A DNA stretch of 64,000 nucleotides from Myxococcales bacterium (GCA_020633335.1 JACKDU010000005.1:496001-560000); one strand, 5' to 3'; counted from the first letter of the stretch, positions 25,367 through 34,835 are shown. Numbers and translations: made by a program. Notes: generated by a model from the letters alone, not told the origin.

Positions 25367-25390
25367 AAAGACGCTAGAAACGAAGAGAGA

Positions 25391-25783
25391 ATGTCGAAGA
25401 AACTATTTGTCGGTGGCCTCAGCTGGAATACGACGGACGAGGGCCTCCGGGCGGCGTTCAGCCCCTTTGGTGAGGTGGTTGAGGCCAAGGTCGTGATGGA
25501 TCGTGAGACCGGTCGTTCGCGCGGGTTTGGCTTCATCGGCTTCACGGACGCGACCCAGGGCGCCAGCGCCCAGCAGGCGATGGACGGCGCCTCCCTCGAC
25601 GGCCGGCAGATCCGCGTGAACGCGGCCGAGGACAAGGGCGGGGGCCGCTCGGGTGGCGGCGGCGGCTACGGCGGCGGCGGCGGCGGCGGCTACGGCGGCG
25701 GCGGTGGTGGTCGCTCGGGTGGCGGCTACGGCGGCGGTGGCACTACCTACAATCGCGGCGGTCGCGGCGGCGGTCGCTACTAG
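25391..25783 (+). CDS. Glycine-rich RRM RNA-binding protein (cold-inducible Rbp type)
   Basis: A 130-residue protein with one RRM domain: RNP2 KLFVGGLSW (4-12) and RNP1 SRGFGFIGF (about 43-51). A C-terminal tail made almost entirely of Gly, Arg, Ser and Tyr (GGGYGGGGGGG, RGGRGGGRY) follows. This is the layout of cyanobacterial Rbp and myxobacterial Rbp proteins, which bind single-stranded RNA and are often induced by cold. The start at ATG 25391 has AAGAGAGA just before it. The gene is monocistronic with an unusual duplicated-hairpin leader that may serve autoregulation. Confidence 0.93.
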   Translation: MSKKLFVGGLSWNTTDEGLRAAFSPFGEVVEAKVVMDRETGRSRGFGFIGFTDATQGASAQQAMDGASLDGRQIRVNAAEDKGGGRSGGGGGYGGGGGGGYGGGGGGRSGGGYGGGGTTYNRGGRGGGRY

Positions 25784-26010
25784 CGAGTCGACGGGTGTTG
25801 GAATAGCAACACCACACCACGCGGACCCGAGTGTGTCGCGGGTGTTCGAGGTGGCGGAGCCCGAGCGAAGTACCGGGCATTCGAAGGAATCGGACATCCG
25901 GGGCGCGCCGGGGGCGGTGGAGAGCGTCTCAGCGCCGGCCAAGGCCGAGCACGGCGTGATCAAGCGGCGGCGGCGACCCATGGCTGGGGCCCCCGCCGCT
26001 GGAGCCGACG

Positions 26011-26307
26011 ATGACCAAGAATGACCAAAAGAGGGCGCCGATCTCCCGCGCTGAGATCGATCGCCGGATCATCGCCGCGTTCCTCGAAGAGGACGATCCC
26101 GCGCTCGAGGAGGTCGTGCCCGGGCTCAGCGCGGCCGACATCCGTCGCCGCGCCGTCGAGATCGGCCTCAGCCGCGCGCTCGTCCGCGACTCCCGGCTCT
26201 CGGGCGACCGCCTGGCGATGCGCGCCTGCGTCCGCTGCGACGCGCGCTTCCTCTCCGTCGGCCCGCAGAACCGCCTCTGTCGGGCCTGCAGCCGCCGCGA
26301 CACGTGA
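26011..26307 (+). CDS. Small zinc-ribbon-like protein
   Basis: A 98-residue protein. The N-terminal two thirds are helical and charged (ISRAEIDRRIIAAFLEEDDP; ADIRRRAVEIGLSRA), reminiscent of a helix-turn-helix-like module. The C-terminus has CVRCDARFLSVGPQNRLCRAC, a CxxC-x13-CxxC zinc ribbon. GGAG lies ten bases before ATG 26011. It may bind nucleic acid or act as a regulator, but no family is recognised. About 230 bases without an evident gene separate it from the RRM gene. Confidence 0.68.
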   Translation: MTKNDQKRAPISRAEIDRRIIAAFLEEDDPALEEVVPGLSAADIRRRAVEIGLSRALVRDSRLSGDRLAMRACVRCDARFLSVGPQNRLCRACSRRDT

Positions 26308-26365
26308 GCGTGAGCCCGTAGCGAGCGCTCGCGCCGGCGCTCGTCGTGCTAGCCTCGCAGCGCCG

Positions 26366-27460
26366 ATGGCCCTTCAGGTCAGCGTTGACGAGGGCCACGC
26401 CCTCGAGGTCCTCGACCTCCTCTGCCGCGGTCGGCCGATCCGGATCACCCCGGAGGCGCCGATCACCCGACCGCGCCGCGAGCTGGTCGAGCTCGCGGCC
26501 CGCCGCCTCGGCGTCGTCTGCCTGCGGGCGCTGGTCCAGGGCGGTATCGACGAGCGCGCGGTCCTCCGCGGGGGTCGGCGCCAGCGCGGTCGGATCTGGG
26601 ACCGCGAGCTCAACGCGGGCCTCCGCCTCCGCTTCACCGCGGCCTCCCACGAGCTCTGGATCCAGCTCTGCGCCCGCTTCGCGGAGATCGCCCGTCAAGC
26701 GCAGGTGGTCGAGGGGGAGGGGAGCACGCGGGCCGCTCGCCGGCAGATCCGGCGGATCGTCAAGGTCGCCGACACCGACACCGGCGACTGGCTCTTCTTC
26801 GCGCTCGCGGCCCGCAACCTCGAGCGGGCGCCGATGCCCGGGGAGATCCGCGACGATCTGATCCGCCGCCTGGCGATGGGCTCGCCGCTGGCGACCCTGG
26901 TCGCGCTCAGCGTCGACCGCGATGAGATCCACGGCCTCGTCGATCACCTGGGGGGCCTCCTCGACGCCGACGCGGTCCGGCTCCTCGAGTGCAGCGGGCC
27001 GCTCCTCGTCGACGCCTGGGTCGCCCGGGTAAGCAGGCTCGGCCGGGCCCCCGGGCCCGAGCGGCGGGCGCGGACGCTGGCCGCCGCCGACGTCCTCGAG
27101 GCCCACCTCGAGGTGCTCGATCGGGCGGGGCGCCTCGACCTCGCGGGGCCGATCGTCGACGCGCTGGTCCGCCTCCTCGACGGCCCCTGGAGCGCGAGGC
27201 CCTCGGAGATCGCCGAGGCGCTCGGCGGCCGCCGCGACTTCGAGACCCTCGCCGACCGCGACGCGCACCGCCGCGCCTACGCCCGCCTCCCGGGGATCGG
27301 CCTCCGCCTCCTCGCGCTCCGCGACGCGCTCGCGCGCGAGGCCTACGGCGATCCCCGCTACGAGGAGGCGCAGCTCCTCCTCGAGCTCTGCGAGCCCCTG
27401 CGGGCGCGCGAGGGGGCGCTCGCGGCCCTCGCCGGGGCCCTGACCAATCGGCTAGGATAG
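26366..27460 (+). CDS. Hypothetical protein at the head of the FtsH-like/MoxR operon
   Basis: A 364-residue soluble protein without signal peptide or membrane segments. It is mostly alpha-helical, with Leu/Ala/Arg-rich segments and no catalytic motif that I can see. ATG 26366 is the first plausible start; the frame stays open upstream across the Zn-ribbon gene, but that part is a shadow. It is followed after 26 bases by the gene at 27487, so it is likely the first member of the six-gene operon. It could be an adaptor or recognition component; this is inference from position only. Confidence 0.65.
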   Translation: MALQVSVDEGHALEVLDLLCRGRPIRITPEAPITRPRRELVELAARRLGVVCLRALVQGGIDERAVLRGGRRQRGRIWDRELNAGLRLRFTAASHELWIQLCARFAEIARQAQVVEGEGSTRAARRQIRRIVKVADTDTGDWLFFALAARNLERAPMPGEIRDDLIRRLAMGSPLATLVALSVDRDEIHGLVDHLGGLLDADAVRLLECSGPLLVDAWVARVSRLGRAPGPERRARTLAAADVLEAHLEVLDRAGRLDLAGPIVDALVRLLDGPWSARPSEIAEALGGRRDFETLADRDAHRRAYARLPGIGLRLLALRDALAREAYGDPRYEEAQLLLELCEPLRAREGALAALAGALTNRLG

Positions 27461-27486
27461 GGCCCCCGCGGGGTCAAAGGAGCGCG

Positions 27487-28023
27487 ATGAGCCGAGGATA
27501 CCGAATTCGCTGGGCGCCGCCGGTCTGGCACAGCGCCCAGGCCAAGGTCGAGAGCGAGGACGCGATCTCGATGGACGTCGGCATGCTCGAGATCCTGCCG
27601 GAGGCCGAGATGCTCGCGCTCCTCCGCGAGCGCCTCGCCGAGGCCGGCTGGACCCGCGAGGAGGACGGCCGGATGCGGACGAGGATCGGCGGCGTCGAGG
27701 TCGAGCTCGCCGCCGACGGCCGCAGCGTCACCGCCCGGGCGAGCGCGAGCAAGCAGGTCGACGTCCGCTCGACCGTCCAGGCCGAGGTCGAGGGGCGCCT
27801 CGAGCGGGCCCAGGAGGGGGCGAAGCGCGAGCTCAGCCGCGAGGTCGCCGAGCGGATCATCCGCTCCGAGGGCGAGATCCGCGAGGCGCTCCAGGGCGCG
27901 CTCCAGCGGGTCTACGTCGAGGCGCTCCACCGCAAGGCGGCGTCGCTCGGCGAGATCGAGAGCGTCGTCTCCGGCGAGGGGGAGGACGGCGAGCTCGAGC
28001 TGACGATCAAGGTGAAGGTCTAG
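27487..28023 (+). CDS. DUF1257/Ycf35-like satellite protein of an FtsH-like system
   Basis: A 178-residue protein, AAAGGAG before ATG 27487. It has a beta-rich N-terminal part (GWTREEDGRMRTRIGGVEVELAADGRSVTAR), a central charged helix (residues about 100-150) and an acidic beta-strand end (ELELTIKVKV). The size, fold pattern and position immediately before an AAA+ protease gene resemble DUF1257-type proteins, which travel with FtsH-like ATPases and DUF2997 proteins. The assignment is tentative. It ends seven bases before the protease start, so translation is probably coupled. Confidence 0.55.
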   Translation: MSRGYRIRWAPPVWHSAQAKVESEDAISMDVGMLEILPEAEMLALLRERLAEAGWTREEDGRMRTRIGGVEVELAADGRSVTARASASKQVDVRSTVQAEVEGRLERAQEGAKRELSREVAERIIRSEGEIREALQGALQRVYVEALHRKAASLGEIESVVSGEGEDGELELTIKVKV

Positions 28024-28030
28024 GGTCGCC

Positions 28031-30154
28031 GTGAAGCGCTCGGTCGCGATCGCCACGCTCCCCCGCGATCTCCGGGTCGAGGACGCCGTCGATCTCGCAT
28101 GCGCGGCCGATGTCGCGTTCATCGAAGAGCGCCTGCGGCGGGGGATGAGCGTCCTCGTCGAGTGCGACAAGGAGCTCTCACTCTACCTCTACCTCTCGAT
28201 CCGCAACCACCTCCGCCGCCAGGGCGGCCGCGACAAGGGGCCGCGGGTCGTCGTCATCGACGGCCGCCCGCGCTCCGAGGAGGAGGAGGGGCGGAGCAAC
28301 CTCGGGCGGATGCTCATCCAGCTCACCGAGGCGATCCGCGGCTCGGTCGAGCGGACGATCATCGTCCTCCTCCACCTCGACGTCCTGACGACCACCCACA
28401 CCAGCCTGACGATGGAGGCGCGCGAGGCGATCCCGCTCCTCTACGAGAACCCCGAGGCGGTGCTCCTCGGCTTCCGCGACCCGAGCTTCCCGCTGCCGCG
28501 GGTGATCGAGGGGGTCTTCGCGGTCCGCCGCGAGATCGTCGGGGTCGATCGCGAGGTCCTCGCGCGGGTGATCACGCAGCGCGAGGCGAAGGCGATCGAC
28601 GCCGACAACTTCGACCCCTTCGCGCTCTACAAGTACGTCTCCGGCCTCAACCCGGTCCGCCTCCGCCGCCTCCTCGCCGGCGTCGGCCTCCGCCGCGAGG
28701 CGCTCCCCGGGCGCCCGCAGGCGGCGGCGGTCTACCGCGAGCTCCGGCGGCAGACGGTGAGCGAGGACTTCGAGCTCCCCAACGTCGATCTCGAGGGCGA
28801 CATCGGCGGCTACGGCGAGGTCAAGCGCCGGCTCCGCGAGGAGCTCCTCGACCTCCTCGCCCGCCGCGATCAGCTCGGCTCGGAGGGCGAGATCCAGGCG
28901 CTCGAGGGCCTCCTGCCCCGTGGGATCATCTTTCACGGGCCGCCCGGCACCGGCAAGACCTTCTTCGCCAAGGCGATGGCGACGGCGATGGACGCGACGG
29001 TGATCATCGTCTCCGGCCCCGAGCTCAAGTCGAAGTGGGTCGGCGAGAGCGAGGAGAACCTCCGGCGGGTCTTTCGGCGGGCCCGGCGGGCGGCGCCGGC
29101 GGTGATCGTCTTCGACGAGATCGACGCCTTCGCCCACGCCCGCGGGACCTACGAGGGCTCGGGGGTCGAGCACTCGATGGTCAACCAGATGCTGACGGAG
29201 ATGGACGGCTTCCGCGGCTCCGAGACCGTCTTCGTCGTCGGCACCACCAACTTCCTCGAGAGCCTCGACGGCGCGCTCCTCCGGCCCGGGCGCTTCGAGT
29301 TCCTGATCGAGATCCCGGCGCCGAGCGCCGATGACCGCCGGGCGATCGTCGAGATCTACGACCGCAAGCTCGGCCTCGGGCTCTCTCCGGCGCTCCAGGA
29401 GCACCTGGTCCGAAGGACAGACGGCCTCGCCGACCGCGGCCGCGGGCTCCCCTTCACCGGCGACCACATCTACGCGGTCTGCCGGGCGCTCAAGCGCCAG
29501 GCGCTCCGGACCGGCGACGGGACCTTCACCAGCGACGACATCGACCGCGCGCTCCAGCGGAAGTCGCGGGCGCCGGTGATCCTCTCGGCGGCCGAGGAGC
29601 GGGTGGTCGCCTACCACGAGGCCGGCCACGCGCTCCTGGCGATGCTGGTCGAGCACGCGACCCCGCCCGAGCGGATCTCGATCGCCGCCGACATGGAGGG
29701 CGCGCTCGGCTACGTCCTGCGGGCCGCCCGCGCCCGGCCCTACGCGATCACGGCCGCCGACATGCGGGCCGACGTCTGCGTCGGCCTCGGGGGCTACTGC
29801 GCCGAGCGCCTGATCTTCGGCGACGTCTCGATCGGCGCCCACACCGATCTCCAGCAGGCCAACCGGATCGCCCGGGCGATGGTCGAGGAGTACGGGATGG
29901 GGGCCGAGACCGGGGTGCGGGTGGTGATCGACGAGGGGCGGAGCGGCGAGGCGGTCTCCGAGCGCCGGCGGGAGGTGATCGACCGGGAGGTCGCGGCGAT
30001 CCTCGACGCCGAGCGGGGCCGGGCCGCCCGCCTCCTCGCCGAGGCGCGGCCCCTCCTCGAGGCGCTCGCGGCCGCGCTGATGGAGCGCAAGGTGCTGGAG
30101 CGCGCCGACCTCCGATCGCTGGTCGGCGCGGGCAAGGGAGAGAGCGATGGCTGA
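28031..30154 (+). CDS. FtsH-like AAA+ ATPase with M41 metalloprotease domain, no membrane anchor
   Basis: A 707-residue protein. Residues 1-240 form a non-membrane domain with a P-loop-like pattern, replacing the two transmembrane helices of housekeeping FtsH. The AAA+ core has HGPPGTGKT (about 302-310), VIVFDEIDA (about 357-365) and LRPGRFEF (arginine-finger region). The protease domain has HEAGH (529-533) and the later Asp in AHTDLQQANRIARAMVEEYGMG, giving the M41 zinc site. It should unfold and degrade proteins in the cytoplasm. It starts at GTG 28031 and overlaps the next gene by eight bases. The missing anchor and the gene neighbours set it apart from quality-control FtsH. Confidence 0.9.
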   Translation: MKRSVAIATLPRDLRVEDAVDLACAADVAFIEERLRRGMSVLVECDKELSLYLYLSIRNHLRRQGGRDKGPRVVVIDGRPRSEEEEGRSNLGRMLIQLTEAIRGSVERTIIVLLHLDVLTTTHTSLTMEAREAIPLLYENPEAVLLGFRDPSFPLPRVIEGVFAVRREIVGVDREVLARVITQREAKAIDADNFDPFALYKYVSGLNPVRLRRLLAGVGLRREALPGRPQAAAVYRELRRQTVSEDFELPNVDLEGDIGGYGEVKRRLREELLDLLARRDQLGSEGEIQALEGLLPRGIIFHGPPGTGKTFFAKAMATAMDATVIIVSGPELKSKWVGESEENLRRVFRRARRAAPAVIVFDEIDAFAHARGTYEGSGVEHSMVNQMLTEMDGFRGSETVFVVGTTNFLESLDGALLRPGRFEFLIEIPAPSADDRRAIVEIYDRKLGLGLSPALQEHLVRRTDGLADRGRGLPFTGDHIYAVCRALKRQALRTGDGTFTSDDIDRALQRKSRAPVILSAAEERVVAYHEAGHALLAMLVEHATPPERISIAADMEGALGYVLRAARARPYAITAADMRADVCVGLGGYCAERLIFGDVSIGAHTDLQQANRIARAMVEEYGMGAETGVRVVIDEGRSGEAVSERRREVIDREVAAILDAERGRAARLLAEARPLLEALAAALMERKVLERADLRSLVGAGKGESDG

Positions 30155-30437
30155 GATCACGATCCGCCTGCGGCACAACCGCAAGACCGGCGAGCGCGAG
30201 CTCGTCGTCCACTACGAGTCGGAGAGCGACGCGCTCCCGCACGAGCATGAGCGCGACCACCGCAAGATCGCCGAGGCGCTCCTGGGCCGCCCCCTCGACG
30301 AGGTGATCGGCGCGGCCGCGGTCGATCGGGTGATCGTCGAGCGGGGGCCGGTCGCCGGCTCGAAGGTCGCCGAGGCGGAGGGCGAGGCCGAGAGCGGCGC
30401 CCAGGGCGGGCGCGAGCGCGCGCCGACCCGCGGCTAG
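30147..30437 (+). CDS. Small DUF2997-like protein
   Basis: A 96-residue protein starting inside the 3' end of the protease gene (8-base overlap, GAGAG upstream). The N-terminal ITIRLRHNRKTGERELVVHYESESDALPHEHERDHRKI is a beta-hairpin followed by an acidic/His-rich stretch, reminiscent of DUF2997 (small beta proteins linked to DUF1257 and AAA+ genes). The C-terminal 25 residues are low-complexity Glu/Ala/Gly. It is probably an adaptor or tag-like partner of the protease; this is inference from size, overlap and order. Confidence 0.55.
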   Translation: MAEITIRLRHNRKTGERELVVHYESESDALPHEHERDHRKIAEALLGRPLDEVIGAAAVDRVIVERGPVAGSKVAEAEGEAESGAQGGRERAPTRG

Positions 30438-30459
30438 CGGGCGAGGCGAGGCGAGGACC

Positions 30460-33400
30460 ATGCGGATCGGCGTGCGGCTGAGCGGCGAGGCGACCGACGT
30501 CGCGGCCCTGGCGATCCTCGCCGACGCGCTGCCGCGCCTGGTCGAAGAGCCATGGACCGCGTGGCTCCCGGAGCTCGAGGGCGCGTCGCTGGTCGCCCAC
30601 CCCGCGCTCGATCTCGAGGGCGCCCGCCGCCTGGTCGCCCGCGGCCTGCCGATGGTCGGCTTCGCGGCCGAGGGGGAGGGGCTGCGGCTCGTCGCGCTCT
30701 CCTCGGAGGGCGAGGATCTGCGCTGGTCGAGGGTGCGTCGCCGGGAGGCGCCGACGCTCGCCGAGGCCCTCCGTCCGGCGCGCCTCGCCGGCGATCCGCT
30801 CTGCGACGAGGCGCTCTTCGTGATGCGCCCCGACTCGGTCGAGCCGCGCGAGCTCCTCCGCCGCCTCCTCCTCCTCGAGCGGGGCGACGCGCTGATCTGC
30901 GAGCTCCACGTCCAGGCGCCGGTGAGCGCAGGCGGTCGGGGAGGGGGGCTCCTCGACGCGCTGCGGGCCCGCTTCGGCCGCGGGGGCGCGTCCGCGGCGA
31001 CGGGCCCCGAGGGGTCGATCGAGCTCTTCGCGGTCAAGGTCCGGGCGCCGCCCCTCTACCTCCTGATGCGGGCGCGCGACGGCGGCGCGGCCGACGAGGT
31101 CGAGGTCTACGCGCGCGACGGGCAGAGCGCGCTCTGGGTCGCATGGGGCCACGCGCACCCGCTCGCCGGCGCGGCCGCGGCCCAGCTCGCGCGCTCGGGT
31201 CAGATGGCGCTCGTCGATCGCCAGGGGAATTGGCTGCGGGGGCCGGTCGAGTGGCGGACCCGGAGCATCTACGACGCCCTCCTCCCCGAGCTCGACGCCC
31301 GCCGCGAGGTGCTCCACGTCGAGCCCGGCGAGCGCCGCTTTCGGATCACGCTGCGCCTCGCCGCGGGGCCGCTCGCCGATCCCGAGCTCTGGCTCCTCGA
31401 TCCCGACCAGCTCCTCGCGCTCGAGCCGCTGATCGCGTCGGCCAGCGGCGACGAGCTCGGGCGCCTGACGATCGCCCGCCTCAGCGACGGCCGCCGCGCC
31501 CGCTACCTCCTCCGCGAGCGCGTGCGCCCCGGGGTGCCGCGCCTCGGCGCCCGGATCTCCGAGTCCCTCGAGGTCGCCGGCTTCGCCCGGGTCGCCGGCG
31601 CCGACAACCTCTACCTGCCGGTCGGTCGCCGCCTCTCGCCGATGCTCCGGCGCGACGATCTCCGCCGCCTCCTCGGCCTCGACGAGGCCCACACGGTGAT
31701 CGTCGCCGAGGATCGCGACGGCCCCCAGATCATCACCGCGCCGGCGGTCGACGAGGCGCCGCTCCAGCGCTGGATCGACTACGTGGCGACCGATCGCCGC
31801 CTCGCCCTCGACGAGCTCCTCGAGCGCTCGGTCTTTGAGTTCCCGGAGGCGACGATCGAGTGGCCGGAGATCGAGCGCTCGGCGCCCCAGCGGCCGCCGC
31901 CGCGGGAGCGACGGCCGCGGGCGAGGCCCGAGCGGCCGCAGCCGATCGCCGAGGATCCGACCGAGGCCGAGGAGGCGGCGCCGCAGGTCGACGACGAGGG
32001 CGCCCGCCTGCGGGCGCTGCGGGCCGAGGCCCGTGAGATCGAGCGGGCGCTCGCGGTCGGCGGGGTCGACGATCCCGATCCGTGGGCGCGCCTCGGGGCG
32101 ATCCGCCTCGATCTCGGCGAGCTCGACGAGGCGACGCCCTGCCTCGAGGTCGCGCTCCTCCACCGCGGCGCGCCGCCGGAGATCGACTACGCCGGGCGCC
32201 TCGCCGACGCCCACCTGGCGCTGATCCACCGCGAGCGCGGCCCCGATCTCCTGATGGAGCTCGTGGTCACCGATCGGCCGACGGCGGGCGAGAGCGCGGC
32301 CCTCGGGGCGCTCCTGATCGAGCGCATGGCCGCCGGCGCGCCGCCCTCGGACGAGGTGATGCAGATCGCCCTGCCGCTCTTCGCCGACCCGCGCCTGCCG
32401 GTGCCGCGGCGCCTCGCCTGGTCGGTGCTCGCGGCCTGGTACGGCCACTCCCACGACCGCCTGGGGATCACCCGGGCGAAGGAGGCGATCCTCGGCGGCC
32501 TCAACGAGCGCGGCCTCTCCGAGCTCCACGACCTCCCGCGCTTCGTCCGTCACGCGCTCGCGCTCGAGCCGGCGGAGGACGACGAGGCCGCCGGCGCCGG
32601 CGAGCGGGCGCAGCAGAGCCAGCTCGTCGCGCTCGAGGCGCTCTGGCGCGAGGCCGAGGCCGCCGGCCTCCCCGAGCTCGACGCCCACGCCAACTTCACC
32701 CGCCTGATCTTCGCGGTCGGCTTCGCCCGCCTCGGCGCGCGCGCGAGCGCCAACGAGATTATCGCCCGGATCGACGAGGAGGTCGACGTCCACGAGGCCC
32801 CCAACCGCGCGCTCTTCCGCCTCTACATGGCTCGCCTGGCCCATGAGTCATCCGGCGGATCGGAGGAGACCTGGGCCGCCGAGGTCGGCAAGCAGCTCGA
32901 CGCGGTCCGCGGCGACAAGCCGCGCAAGGCGGTCGCGTGGCTCCAACGGCGCTCCCTCTGGCTGCGGACGGCGGCCGACGAGGGGCCGCGGCGGCGGCCG
33001 ACCTACGGGCTCCCCGAGCACCTCGACCCCGCCGAGCTCGCCGAGCACCTCGCCCGCGAGATGGCGCCGGAGAGCGGCAACTTCGACTACGTGATCGCCG
33101 ACGCGGTCGACGCCTGCCTCGGGCGGGCGCTCGCCTCGGGCTCGGAGGCGCTGATCGGCGAGGTCCTCGAGGTCGCCGAGCGGGGCCTCGAGGTGATCGA
33201 CATCCTCGGCCACCGCGCGGAGGCGGTCGGCGCCTGCATCCGCGCCGCCGGCTCGCTCGGCGACGACGCCCTGGTCGGCCGCCTCCTCGATCAGCTGATC
33301 GAGATCGCCCGCTCGCCCCGCCTCGGCACCGTCCACGAGCTGGTGGCCGCGGTCCAGCGGGGCCTCGTCGCCCTCCGCCGCTTCGGCGGCCTCGAGCCGG

Positions 33401-33864
33401 CGCGGGGCCTGGTCGACGCGCTCGCGCGGGTCGACACCTACACCGCGGCCGGGACCATCGAGCTCCTCTCGACGGTGGCGATCGGCCTGGTCCAGCTCGG
33501 CGAGGAGGGCCTCGCCGAGGAGATCGTCGACACCCTGATCAGCCGGACCGTCGACGGGACCTTCGACTACGTGAGCCGCTGCCAGGCCGGCCTCGCGGTC
33601 GCCGGCGCCCTCCGCCACTGGCCCAACCTCCCGCGGATCGAGCGCTGCACCCGGATCCTCCGGGGGATCGCCGTCTTCCGCGACACCTTCACCACCAACC
33701 GCTACTACGAGACCCACAAGATCATGATCTTGGAGGCGATCGTCGACTCCCTCGCTGACGCGCAGACCCGCCAATCCGATCGGATCCAGGGCTTCCTCGA
33801 CCTCGAGGAGCACGCCCTGCGGCGGCGGATCATCGCCGACTGGAGCGCCCTATGTGGACCCTAG
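30460..33864 (+). CDS. Large multidomain protein with helical-repeat C-terminus, ternary-system component
   Basis: An 1134-residue cytoplasmic protein. Residues 1-470 are a mixed alpha/beta region of unknown fold, about 475-515 is a Pro/Arg/Glu-rich linker, and 520-1130 is a series of amphipathic helix pairs (for example DPWARLGAIRLDLGELDEATPCLEVALLHRG) like TPR/alpha-solenoid repeats. No catalytic motif is visible. It begins 22 bases after the DUF2997-like gene and overlaps the MoxR start by 13 bases. It is probably the scaffold or target-recognition subunit that binds the MoxR and FtsH-like ATPases. The equivalent position in FtsH- or MoxR-type ternary systems is occupied by similarly large, poorly characterised proteins. 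Confidence 0.75.
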   Translation: MRIGVRLSGEATDVAALAILADALPRLVEEPWTAWLPELEGASLVAHPALDLEGARRLVARGLPMVGFAAEGEGLRLVALSSEGEDLRWSRVRRREAPTLAEALRPARLAGDPLCDEALFVMRPDSVEPRELLRRLLLLERGDALICELHVQAPVSAGGRGGGLLDALRARFGRGGASAATGPEGSIELFAVKVRAPPLYLLMRARDGGAADEVEVYARDGQSALWVAWGHAHPLAGAAAAQLARSGQMALVDRQGNWLRGPVEWRTRSIYDALLPELDARREVLHVEPGERRFRITLRLAAGPLADPELWLLDPDQLLALEPLIASASGDELGRLTIARLSDGRRARYLLRERVRPGVPRLGARISESLEVAGFARVAGADNLYLPVGRRLSPMLRRDDLRRLLGLDEAHTVIVAEDRDGPQIITAPAVDEAPLQRWIDYVATDRRLALDELLERSVFEFPEATIEWPEIERSAPQRPPPRERRPRARPERPQPIAEDPTEAEEAAPQVDDEGARLRALRAEAREIERALAVGGVDDPDPWARLGAIRLDLGELDEATPCLEVALLHRGAPPEIDYAGRLADAHLALIHRERGPDLLMELVVTDRPTAGESAALGALLIERMAAGAPPSDEVMQIALPLFADPRLPVPRRLAWSVLAAWYGHSHDRLGITRAKEAILGGLNERGLSELHDLPRFVRHALALEPAEDDEAAGAGERAQQSQLVALEALWREAEAAGLPELDAHANFTRLIFAVGFARLGARASANEIIARIDEEVDVHEAPNRALFRLYMARLAHESSGGSEETWAAEVGKQLDAVRGDKPRKAVAWLQRRSLWLRTAADEGPRRRPTYGLPEHLDPAELAEHLAREMAPESGNFDYVIADAVDACLGRALASGSEALIGEVLEVAERGLEVIDILGHRAEAVGACIRAAGSLGDDALVGRLLDQLIEIARSPRLGTVHELVAAVQRGLVALRRFGGLEPARGLVDALARVDTYTAAGTIELLSTVAIGLVQLGEEGLAEEIVDTLISRTVDGTFDYVSRCQAGLAVAGALRHWPNLPRIERCTRILRGIAVFRDTFTTNRYYETHKIMILEAIVDSLADAQTRQSDRIQGFLDLEEHALRRRIIADWSALCGP

Positions 33865-34835
33865 ACGAGCTCGAGCCCGAGATTGATGAGATCCGCCGGC
33901 GGATCCTCCAGCACCGCCGCGAGCTCAAGGAGTACTTCGTCGGCCGCGACGAGCAGGTCGACCTCGCGGTCCTCTGCGCCGTCGCCCAGGAGCCGCTCCT
34001 CCTGGTCGGCCCGCCGGGGACCGCCAAGAGCGACCTCGTCGTCAAGTTCACCCAGAGCCTCGGCCTCGGCGACGGCGACTACTTCGAGTACATGCTCACC
34101 AAGTTCACCGAGCCCTCGGAGATCCTCGGGCCGATCGACATCTCGCTCCTCAAGGAGGGCCGCTACGTCCGCCGCGTGCAGGGGATGCTGCCGAGCTGCC
34201 GGGTCGCCTTCCTCGACGAGATCTTCAAGTCGAACTCGGCGATCCTGAACACGCTCCTGACGATCCTCAACGAGCGCAAGTTCTACCAGGACGGCCAGCC
34301 GACGCCGGTGCGGCTGATGATGCTCTTCGCCGCGACCAACGACATCCCCGACCAGAGCGAGCTCGAGGCGATGGCCGATCGCTTCGTCATCAAGGTCGAG
34401 ACCCGGCCGGTCAAGGACACCCACTTCGCCGAGCTCATCGACGCCGGGATCCAGAACGAGGCCTACCGCGCGAGCGGCCGCCGCCCCTGGGCGCGCTCGA
34501 CCGCCGCGCTCGACGACTTCCTCAAGCTCGGGCGCTTCATGGAGCTGATCTTCGGGCTCTCGAGCGAGCCCGGCGCGGATCGTCAGCGCTGGTTCCCGCG
34601 GCCGGTCTTCGCCGAGATGCGGCGGATCGTTAGGGCGCTCGAGAGCGAGGACAAGGTGATGGTCTCCGACCGCAAGCTGGTCAAGCTCTACAAGCTGATC
34701 CGGATCTCGGCCTTCCTCGAGCACGGCGGCGCGGTCGAGCCCCGCGATCTCCGGCTCCTCGCCTACGTCGGCAACCGCCGCGACGAGCTCGCGGTGGTCG
34801 CCCACAAGGTCCACGCGCTCCTCGGGCTCGGATGA
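33852..34835 (+). CDS. MoxR/RavA-family AAA+ ATPase
   Basis: A 327-residue AAA+ protein with GPPGTAKS (53-60, Walker A as in RavA/MoxR), VAFLDEIFKSN (Walker B with the MoxR-type extension), LFAATND (sensor 1) and a C-terminal lid domain. MoxR ATPases act as chaperones that remodel protein complexes, usually together with a vWA-domain partner. It overlaps the 3' end of the large scaffold gene, so the two are translationally coupled. It closes the operon, and the convergent AAA+ gene ends 17 bases beyond it. Confidence 0.92.
   Translation: MWTLDELEPEIDEIRRRILQHRRELKEYFVGRDEQVDLAVLCAVAQEPLLLVGPPGTAKSDLVVKFTQSLGLGDGDYFEYMLTKFTEPSEILGPIDISLLKEGRYVRRVQGMLPSCRVAFLDEIFKSNSAILNTLLTILNERKFYQDGQPTPVRLMMLFAATNDIPDQSELEAMADRFVIKVETRPVKDTHFAELIDAGIQNEAYRASGRRPWARSTAALDDFLKLGRFMELIFGLSSEPGADRQRWFPRPVFAEMRRIVRALESEDKVMVSDRKLVKLYKLIRISAFLEHGGAVEPRDLRLLAYVGNRRDELAVVAHKVHALLGLG

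Larger units (their letters stand above)
24934..25390. other. 457-base gene-free region: divergent promoters and leader of the RRM gene
   Basis: I see no convincing gene here. The left part would hold the promoter of the minus-strand Pro-rich protein. Around 25120-25235 the base composition is more AT-rich than the surroundings, with TTGACA at 25214-25219 as a possible -35 box for the RRM gene. The right part carries two copies of a 46-base repeat with a hairpin, described separately. If transcription starts near 25245, the RRM mRNA would have a leader of roughly 140 bases. Confidence 0.5.
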
